Below are positions 55,686 through 64,000 of a stretch of 64,000 bases of DNA, piece by piece. The DNA is taken from assembly GCF_037042905.1 (NCBI RefSeq), contig NC_087256.1:25501501-25565500 (forward strand), read 5' to 3'. The notes below the pieces were generated by a model. That model was not told where the DNA came from and made no database searches. It saw only the letters and a list, made by a program, of their open reading frames with translations. The position numbers were made by a program, and so were the translations under genes. Within the stretch, counting starts at the first letter, position 1; the number at the start of each line of letters is the position of its first letter. This stretch comes from Lytechinus pictus (lineage: Eukaryota; Echinodermata; Echinoidea; Temnopleuroida; Toxopneustidae).

Positions 55686-55949
55686 AAATATATATAGGGT
55701 TCTGCTTTGCACCATCAAGCTAGACTTGTATCCCCTAGGAGTGTAGAAATGATTTGGGGGTCAGCGGACGTCATCTTGAAAATATTAGGGAGATGATACT
55801 CTTTAAAAAAAAAATCAAAGTTCTAACACTCTCAATGAATTGTTTCATTTGATATAAAACGGTAGTTGAAACCACGGAGTTGAAACGGGATGAAATATGA
55901 AGAATTTCTGCGCAAGTTCATATGTGCTTAGTTTCCTAGGCTAGTTTAA

Positions 55950-56534
55950 AGGTCAAGTCCACTCCAGAAAAAGGTTGGTTTGAATAAATGGAGAAATATC
56001 AAACTAGCATAATGCTGAAAATTTCATCAAAATCGGATGTAAACGAAGAAAGTTATGACATTTTAAAGTTTCGCTTATTTTCACAAAACGGTGATATGCA
56101 CAATATCAGTGACATGTAAATGAGACAGTCGACGATGTCCTTCACTCACTATTTTTTTTTTTATTGTTTGAATTATACAATATTTCATATTTTACATATT
56201 TGACAATAAGGACCAACTTGACTGAACCATATAGTATTAAACAATGCGAATACACATGTTCAGGTAGGAAGTAATTGTTGTTTCACTTGACAATGAGGGG
56301 AAAATTAGAATATTTCATATTTCCTATAATAAAATACAAAAGAAACAGTGAGTGGATGACATCATCAGTCTCCTCATTTGAATACCGACCAGGATGTGCA
56401 TATAACTGTTTAGTGAAATTAAGTGAAACTTTAAAATGTCATAACTTTCTTATTATACATCCAATTTTGTGTTATGCTTGTTGGATTTTTGTCTTTCTAT
56501 TCAAATTAGCTTTTTGTTGGGGTGGACTTGTCCT
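55950..56534. mobile_element. TTAA-flanked MITE (AGGTCAAGTCC family)
   Basis: TTAA on both sides (55946-55949 and 56535-56538), with the same termini and interior as 33306-33880. Confidence 0.88.
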
Positions 56535-56538
56535 TTAA

Positions 56539-59500
56539 TAACCATTGAGGCTGAGCTATATGTTATCATTTTATCACATTTTTACATGGACTCTTTTGAG
56601 TAGACTGCGCTTTTTTTCATTAAAAGGGACCTTTTTCATCTTTATAATGTAATTATCACCAAATCATTAACGCCATGCCCACACTCAACTAAAATATTTA
56701 TCCGGTAAGTTATAGGTGCTGTACTCTGAAAGTACTTTTTTCAAGCAGTGGTACTTCACATTTTATTTTACATATCAAACACCAAAATCAATATCATGAG
56801 TGAATAACAACCAAACAAAAACAGTGAAAAAAGGAACATATACATGATAGCATCATAATTCGTTTAACTAATTGCATATCAATGTCAAAATATAGAACAT
56901 TAACAGTGAAAAGGGTAGGGCTTATGAAAATCTATATATAAATAATGACATTCATATTTCTTCGAATTTATTTCGAATCCGAAGAGAACAGGGATGCGTG
57001 GAGTACATACTCTAAAAATACGATTATAAACAAATGAAGTGCTTTTATTTCATTCATTGTTTGAAGGGCCCTCGCACGTAGGCATTTACTCAACACAGTT
57101 CCAATGTCACAAATAGTCAAAGATGAGCGAGTGAAGACGGTAAACTGGATTAAATAATGATAAAACTCAGTGTAATCGAAATAATAAGGTCATAAACAAA
57201 TGTAAAACAATAATTTTATCCGTTGTCCTAAAATGACCTCGGCTTTGACTCTCAGCAAAATTGCAATGGCAAAACGTATACTATCACAATGACGTCACGG
57301 ATCATATACTGCATGAACCAAAAAGGTAAATAAAACTATAATAAATGAAAAGATAGCGTTATAAAAAATGAATTGAAATAACTTTTTGTTGTTCGAATGA
57401 CCTTGGCTTGTATCCTCGACCCCCAGCCTTTTCGATACAATTGCAATGACGAGAAACGTACGATCACAAATAAAAATCTATGATCACGGATCACAAATTG
57501 CGTGAGAGAATAAAAAAAAGTAAATAAAATAAAAATCGCATTAAAATAATTGAAAGAGATAGCTGTAAACAAAAAAAATCGCAATAATTCACCTAGTGCA
57601 TGACCTCGGCACATAATTATCCTCGACATAGACTCAATGACAAAATGAAACACACTTGAGACCAATGAGCGCACATATATAGTAAATAATCCATTATCGT
57701 TAAAAATACAATTAAATAACTGTCAAATGGTATAATTTCTGGGTTCCTTATTATTTCAATAAAAGAAAACATTTTTGTAGTTCAGGTAGAGTTCAGAGGG
57801 AACAAAAACTATTAAAGAGGGGAGAAAAATACATGTCAAGGGCTGAGGGCGTCATCGATATAAACCAACAAAAACTGTCTTTGACCTTTGACCCTTGGCG
57901 AGGGACCAGGGATTTCTTTTAAAGCTTTAGAAAGAGGAAAAAATAGATACCGTTGCGGCTGTCACGATTCCCAGTTCAATGTCCAATAGTCTAACTGAAC
58001 AAACGTAAAGAGGGGGAAAGTCCAGTGATCTGAAGTGGATGGTATTTGACGAGAATTGACGGCGATGGTACTCAGACTTCTAAAGTTGATTTGTAAACTT
58101 TGCTGTCAAGAAAAAGGTGATCACGATTCGCGGGTCACGATTTCCTTTCCATCATCTTCTTCAAAAGTTTGAACAGGCATATTTGTATTGTATTGAGTGG
58201 GAGCGGGCAAAATTGCAAAGTGATTAGAAAAAACTATGACTCTTTCTACTTCTAGTCTAACCTCTGCATGCATTTCTTCAAAATTTCAGAGATCTGAGTA
58301 TTTTTTGTATTAAGTATTAGATTTGATAATCGATTGGCCTTTGCTGATTGATTGGTATTTCTCATATGTGATTGTGCCTGTAATTTATGACACATATTTC
58401 AAAGACTTAATTATATTCACAAAAAAATAATATAAATCAATTTTTAATCAAACGAACCGATCAGATAGACTGAGGATTTGTATATTTTGTTTCGTTCCTT
58501 TTAACCACACATACAATATGACAAGTAATAAAACGTTGCGTTTTATCCGATTTCGAAATGTTGGGGACGAGAAAATGTGAAATTTCATATAAGTTTTGGT
58601 GATAGCCTCTGTTTACAACCACCAGTGTCCCACGACCAAGAACAACAAAAATGAATAAAGTGAAGGAGAAAAGGAGAAAGAAAAGGGAGAAGCAAAAGGG
58701 TGATACATTATATCATTTTTATAAATATTGTGTCAATGACAATCTCAAAATTAGAAATTCATTTTAAAAAGGCAAAAAAAATCCACGTACCCCACGTAGA
58801 GCCCCCCCCCCCACAACAACAAAAATCAGCTCATTATGCCACTACTAACAACTTGACGAAGTGCCTCCCCTCTCATTTTTTAGAGCAAACCTAAATCAAT
58901 GTTAGATCAGCACTGTCACGGGGGGGGGGGGGGGTGATTAGGGCCAGGGGTGTCCTGCGTCTTTTAAATTTTCAGGGGACTCATTCTCATAGTTCATAAA
59001 ATACACGTACTACAAATTCATCAGAAAGAGTGCCCTACATTATGGAGCTTTGCACTTCATCCATCACATACACTTTAAATTTAAAATATATTTCTGTAAT
59101 GTGTAAACAACTCAGTCTCGTATAAACATGCTCTCAAGGAAAAGTATATCCTCAAAATAGAATTAGAAAAATTGGCCGATCATCATTTTGTAAAATTCAA
59201 GTAAATAGTATATGAATAAAAACACATACGATTAAAGGAATATATACAAATTCAAAGTAAGAATATAGAATAGAAGTGCATTACATAGAATATTAAAACA
59301 GTCGAATAAAAAAAATATGTATAATCAGTGTCCCATCGTTCACATTTCAGCTTTCGATTTTTGTCGTAATTTCTACGATGCATTTATCTGGTCAATGATA
59401 GGGTGAGCACGGTTATAAGAAAAAGGGGAATTTAAAAATATATATATATAAAAAACACCCTGTTCCTAAGTCTTTAAGCTCCCAACAGTCTTGTAGGCTT

Positions 59501-59572
59501 TGTCTTTAAGACGAGATTCCTATTAAATTGCTATATTGGGATGTTTATAAAGAAAAATTTAAAAACAAATTT
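56539..59572. other. Gene-free AT-rich interval
   Basis: Nothing recognised apart from a C run near 58803-58813 and a G run near 58920-58935. The missing 5' exons of the AhpD-like gene may be here or further out. Confidence 0.4.
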
Positions 59573-59580
59573 ATCATAAC

Positions 59581-61764
59581 CACAGGGTTGGCGCGTTTTA
59601 AACGGTGTGTTTTAAAACATGTTTTAAAACGCGTTTTAAAACACCCGTTTTTTTTACAAAAAAAACGTGTTTTAAAACGCCGCATAGACTTGTGTGTTAT
59701 AAATTTGCATGGAGGTGATTTTAGATGAATGTTTTTTTTTTACACTGTTATTTCTAAAGTGGTGTATTATTTTCTTCTAACTATAAACTAAAACTCTTTT
59801 TCAACACCACTTCTTTTCTCCTCTTTCTCTTTCCCCCTTTATTCTTTCTTTCTCCATTGCTTTGTCATGTTCCTCTTCTCCCTGTTCAATTATGCACATC
59901 AATCCATATTAAGAATATTCTCATTTTAACAAACATATCTGAGTGTTTTGCTCACTTTTTGGACAGGTAAAGAAACACTATTAAAATAAGCTAAAATACA
60001 TGTACATGTAATTGAAGTACTTGAATGAAATGGAAGTGTTGCACAAGCACAATAATATTTTACTAATTTTGTAAACCTGACATCATACTCTTGAGGTACA
60101 CACAAAACTTGGTGAAACTTTGCGCTTCATAAAGATGAAGTAATAAACAGTATAAGATAATCAGCTAGCATACCTTAACTCTAACAATTCCAGGGGACCT
60201 TAATGGCCCCCTAAAAATTTCTAAGATAAATCCATATACACGACAGGGCCACGCCATATCGTTCAAGACTATTTTTGGGGATGCATGCATGGGTATGTAG
60301 TTATGATATACACCACAAGTGCATATCATCAGATCCCGAATTGCTTAAAAACGTGATTTTATGTATAAGCCCAATGTGAGTTCTTGCCAAAATTTGTATC
60401 TGTATCATTATTTTTACTTATTGTTAATGATTGGAAAATTGCCAAAAATTTATATTAGTAATAAAAAAGATTTAAAAATCTGTACATAAGAAATATAAAA
60501 AAGTAAAAAAAAAAACATTAAATAGACTGGGCTATTTCGTTTCCTAAGAAGACTAAGGGCGGGGGGCCCCTTATGATCTGGGCCGTCGATTTCGGGATCA
60601 CAACGAAAATTGGCTCACGCATTACCCATGGCATAATCTAAAAAACTATAAATCAAATTTTGCATAAATCTCCGATTGCTAATTTATGCGTAAAATCAAG
60701 TTTGCTCTAATTAGTTAAATAATGCCCCTGAAATTATCATTTTTGGTTCACAGACTCTTTATAGGATTCTGATGAAAATGTTCTTTTAAAAAATTTCAAC
60801 ATCACATTTATTTTATTGTTTTTTCAATGGAAATAGTCAGGGACTATATTCTGACCACAAACAAGGTGAAATTAATTGATTTTAATCAGTAAAAGGAAAA
60901 ATAATGGCACATTTATGAATTATATTTGTATTTCATTTGTATACAAATTCACATTTTTTGGAGCAATTTTGGGTCTGCATGCACTTACAAAATGTTGCAT
61001 AATTTCGGAACCGCATACCAGGGGGTCGCAATTTATTTTGGTCTCAAAAGTTGCGTGAGACTCGAAAAAGGAAAGTCTGTGACGCGGTAAAAAAAATTCG
61101 CAGTGGATTTATCGTAAAAAATGACGAGGTCAGGCCCCCCCCCCAGTCTTATTAGGGTTAAAAAACATTCTATAGGCCTACTGATTGTTTTTTTAATATA
61201 AATTTGATCAGAATTCCTGAATTGAAAAAATAAGTAGTTCAAGGGCTTTATTTATAGATTTGAATTGAATTTGTATTTCATGCACTAAAATTGGTATAAT
61301 TGATTCAAATGAAATAAAGCATATTGATTTACCAGTAATGAAATTAAGCTTTGAAACCCCATGTACGTAAATTTATTCCATTGTGCAAATTCTCCTTGCC
61401 CCCCCCCCCCTCGATTGACAAGACTCAGTATACCTCGGGGCGACATGTATATGTTCATGGATTAGGAATAAAATGTCAAATTACTGTGTTCTTTTTTTGT
61501 AGGCATTCAATACCATGATTTAGTAATTTTGGGGGAAATATGAACTTTTCTGTTGGAAATTCATTAACAAAATTGTGGTCATCTCTTATTTAAAACATCA
61601 AGAGCTTAAATCATACTGTATTTAGTGTATAGTTTAATTGATTTACAGAAAATTGCATCATTCGTTGGAAAAAAAACGTTTTTAAACGATTTAAAACGTT
61701 TTAAAACAATAAAAAACGTTTTATTTGTTTTTTTTAATAAAAAACGTTTTTTATTACAACCCTG
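59581..61764. mobile_element. hAT-like non-autonomous transposon, 2.18 kb
   Basis: Ends CAGGGTTG at 59583 and CAACCCTG at 61757-61764. The 8-bp word ATCATAAC lies at 59573-59580 and 61765-61772. Just inside each end are palindromic GTTTTAAAAC / CGTTTTAAAACG arrays (59596-59680 and 61670-61750). No transposase frame is present. Confidence 0.82.
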
Positions 61765-61772
61765 ATCATAAC

Positions 61773-62220
61773 GATTATCAAAAATATGGGTATTATCTTT
61801 AAATATATTTTTTGACGAAATGAGAAAAATCAAATAATTTTTTTTCTTCAAAAAATACATCGTGTAAAAGATATTGCTATCAATGGCGTTTATCGGGTTA
61901 AGATACCATGCAGGATATGGAAAGTGTGTCTTCTATACTCTCAAGTCTAAAAAATCATTACTTTGGTATTGATATCATTTTTGTCTTAAATCTTAATGTT
62001 GTTGATGATGTTGTTATATTGTCGTTAAAGTGTGCCCTTTCTCCTTCAGTCTAAAATTTGAAACGTTTGTTTATGTTGATGTTATTGTTGTTATTCGTTG
62101 CTGGAAAGTGTGTCTTCTCTCCCTTCAGTTCTTATAGTCATAAATTTTTTACTGATATGTTGTTTGTTTGTTGTTGTTGCTGTTGTTCGTAATGTTAATA
62201 GTCTGTTTTTTTATATTGGA
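61773..62220. other. AT-rich spacer
   Basis: Two similar stretches (about 61925-62050 and 62098-62210), both with GTGTGTCTTCT and GTTGTTGTTG-type runs, suggest an old local duplication. No gene. Confidence 0.4.
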
Positions 62221-62508
62221 TATACATCGGAACGACGCGTCATCGCGACGCCTCTAAGCGCTTTACAATTACCCCTGTCATTGGATCCCCGTATGCCCGC
62301 ATACTATGCATGCACTTTCTCCATTCCCTGGGGAGCATTCTAAAAAGAGTTTTCCAACTCAATTGCTAGGTATACTACATGCTTTTGCATCGGCAAAGTG
62401 TGGATTAATTATCTCCTTACCAAATGAGGTTAAGCCGCAGTGGGGTTCGAACTCGCGACCCTCTGATTGCAAGGCGAGAGTCAGAACCGCCACATCACGA
62501 CACTGCCG
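62221..62508 (-). mobile_element. tRNA-derived SINE
   Basis: Minus-strand head with GGCGGTTCTGACTCTCGCC and B box GAGTTCGAACCCCACTGC, as in the 26.0-kb copy. The tail end carries GCGCTTAGAGGCGTCGCG. Confidence 0.8.
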
Positions 62509-63424
62509 ATGGTGTCGTTGATGTTGTTGTTATTGTTGTTGTTGTTGTTATTGCTGTCGTTGATGTTGTGGTCTGACCTTTAAGGTGACAATGTATATAC
62601 AATGTCAAAAGTTCAGCTCAGGACGCGTTCCACTTGCATGCTCTTCGGGTAGGTAATACAATTATGATATGCTGTTGGGTGGACATCCTAATATACTACA
62701 TGTGTTATCTACATAAACTTCCCTGTCCGTGGCGTGCACCCCTGAACTTGACAATCAGGAAACAGTCTAGAAAGAAAGACTAGCATACAGCTGGTGGAAC
62801 TTGTCCTTGACCATTATACGCAGTATCATTCAGGCTATGATGACAGATGCGGTAAATATACTGCTCACGCAGAAGCCAACATCTTGGCTTGAACTCTGCC
62901 TACTTATCGGGGAACTTTGGGACTATTTCAAGAATGCCCGCAATTTTGTTTTCAAATGAAAATGAATAACAAGCGATCTCCCTCGAAATATTGAATAGGT
63001 GTATATCTACACACGCATCCATCGTGTGGGCACCGTTTTGAATTTGGATGCTAATTTATAGAATCGAACTTTTTAATTGACTATCGATCTATGAAGGACT
63101 ATATCGAATTTGTGGGAAACAATACATTCAGTTAGAGTTTTTCAAACATGGATCAATTTATCTATAATAAAGATTTAAACCCATTGCTGTTTAAATTTTG
63201 TAAGTTTCTTAAGATCCACTTTTATTTATTTCAGGTTGGGCATGCATTGTTAAAATAAACTAAAGTTATTACTTGCTTGTACCTCAAGGTTCCATTTTGA
63301 CCCCTTTTATTTATTCCATGGGCAATGGAAACACATTTCTGAGTCACACTCTCTTTCATGCTTCTTGAAAATGACAACAACGACTATGTGGTTGAATAAA
63401 AAATAGTTACTCAGTAACCCTGAA

Positions 63425-63665
63425 ACGGCAAGTCCACTCCATCAAAAGTGGATTTTAATAGAGCAAAATCAAACAAAACTGCATAAAGTTTCATCAAAAT
63501 ATAATTTTAAAAATTACATTTTAAAGTTAAAATATTTTAACAGAACAGTGAAGTGCACAGCACAGATGATATGCGAATGAGAGAGTTGATGTCACACACT
63601 CAATATTTCTTTACCTACTTCAATATGTGAAATATGTTATTATTTAATTTCTGCGGATCAACATA
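63425..63665. mobile_element. TTAA-family MITE, 5' half only
   Basis: Diverged match to the left half of 33306-33880 (CAAGTCCACTCCATCAAAAG, GAGCAAAATCAAACAAAAC). Confidence 0.6.
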
Positions 63666-63989
63666 AGGAAGCATTCTCATTGAATCACTCAATATGTTTC
63701 AGCAATTATGTCAATTTCACAAATTCAAGGAGAAATCAAACCTTGTTTCACAAATAGTGAAGTTCAGTAAAATGAGATTAAACCCGATTAAGGAACCCAG
63801 ATTGATTTTCAATGATCTTTCGTAAGATCTTTCTTAAAATCGTTCTTCAAATCAATTATAAAATCGACTGTACGACCAGCTTCGTGGTCTGAACTACTTA
63901 CTGGAACAGTACTATACGCATTGTGCGATAAAGTTTGGATCACTGACAAGCTATACCAATCCGTTGACAACTTCCCTCCAGCTTTACAC

Positions 63990-64000
63990 CAGGGGCGGAT
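63990..64000 (+). mobile_element. Start of a transposon cut by the window edge
   Basis: CAGGGGCGGAT equals the inverted terminus at 40267-40277. The rest lies outside the window. Confidence 0.4.

Noticed and set aside
57921..58000. Possible upstream exon of the AhpD-like gene (minus)
   Set aside because: A short open stretch with acceptor- and donor-like ends exists, but it shows no family motif; the evidence is too weak.
62840..62970. Open stretch starting MMTDAVNILLTQKP
   Set aside because: About 40 codons, no recognisable family and no supporting splice sites.

Overview
This is a stretch of animal nuclear genome. It is AT-rich, with spliced genes, GT-AG introns, tRNA-derived SINEs, LINE 3' ends and many short inverted-repeat transposons. 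Repeat words such as TAGGCCTA, repeats that begin AGGTCAAGTCCACCCCAG or CAGGGGCGGAT, and the gene types suggest an echinoderm, most likely a sea urchin. That assignment rests on recognition and was not searched. Layout: positions 1-20500 hold no gene I can support, only repeats. These include a 2.9-kb inverted-repeat element inserted into another transposon, several hairpin MITEs, diverged tandem repeats and a SINE. Positions 20535-22110 are a tandem-repeat block that contains the last coding exon of the first gene. From 37426 down to 21978 (minus strand) a complete TRPV-type ion channel can be assembled from 15 coding exons. All exon phases agree and the product is 785 residues, with ankyrin repeats, six membrane segments, a pore and a TRP box. 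Its introns carry LINE, SINE and MITE remnants, three of them within about 20 bases of splice sites. From 39419 to 46672 (plus strand, head to head with the channel; start codons about 2 kb apart) lies a complete seven-exon CIMIP2/FAM166 (UPF0605) gene of 333 residues, a family of ciliary microtubule inner proteins. Its introns hold a long (TAC)n tract, a duplicated near-perfect hairpin with TA repeats, and a minisatellite of about 36-bp units. From 54812 to 53537 (minus) lie the last two coding exons of an AhpD-like (carboxymuconolactone decarboxylase fold) peroxidase-related gene; its 5' exons were not found. Positions 55000-64000 are again repeats: a LINE 3' remnant, a TTAA-flanked MITE, a 2.2-kb hAT-like non-autonomous element with an 8-bp target duplication, and a SINE. 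How the genes may relate: some TRPV channels act in sensory cilia and CIMIP2 proteins line ciliary doublet microtubules, so the divergent pair could share a ciliary promoter; this is a hypothesis. The most unusual sequence signal is an 18-bp core, GGTGGCAGCAGTGGGATA, that recurs in otherwise dissimilar repeats at 20.9-22.0 kb, 29.6-29.9 kb, 42.6 kb and 44.9-46.2 kb, and lies beside the stop codon of the channel gene.
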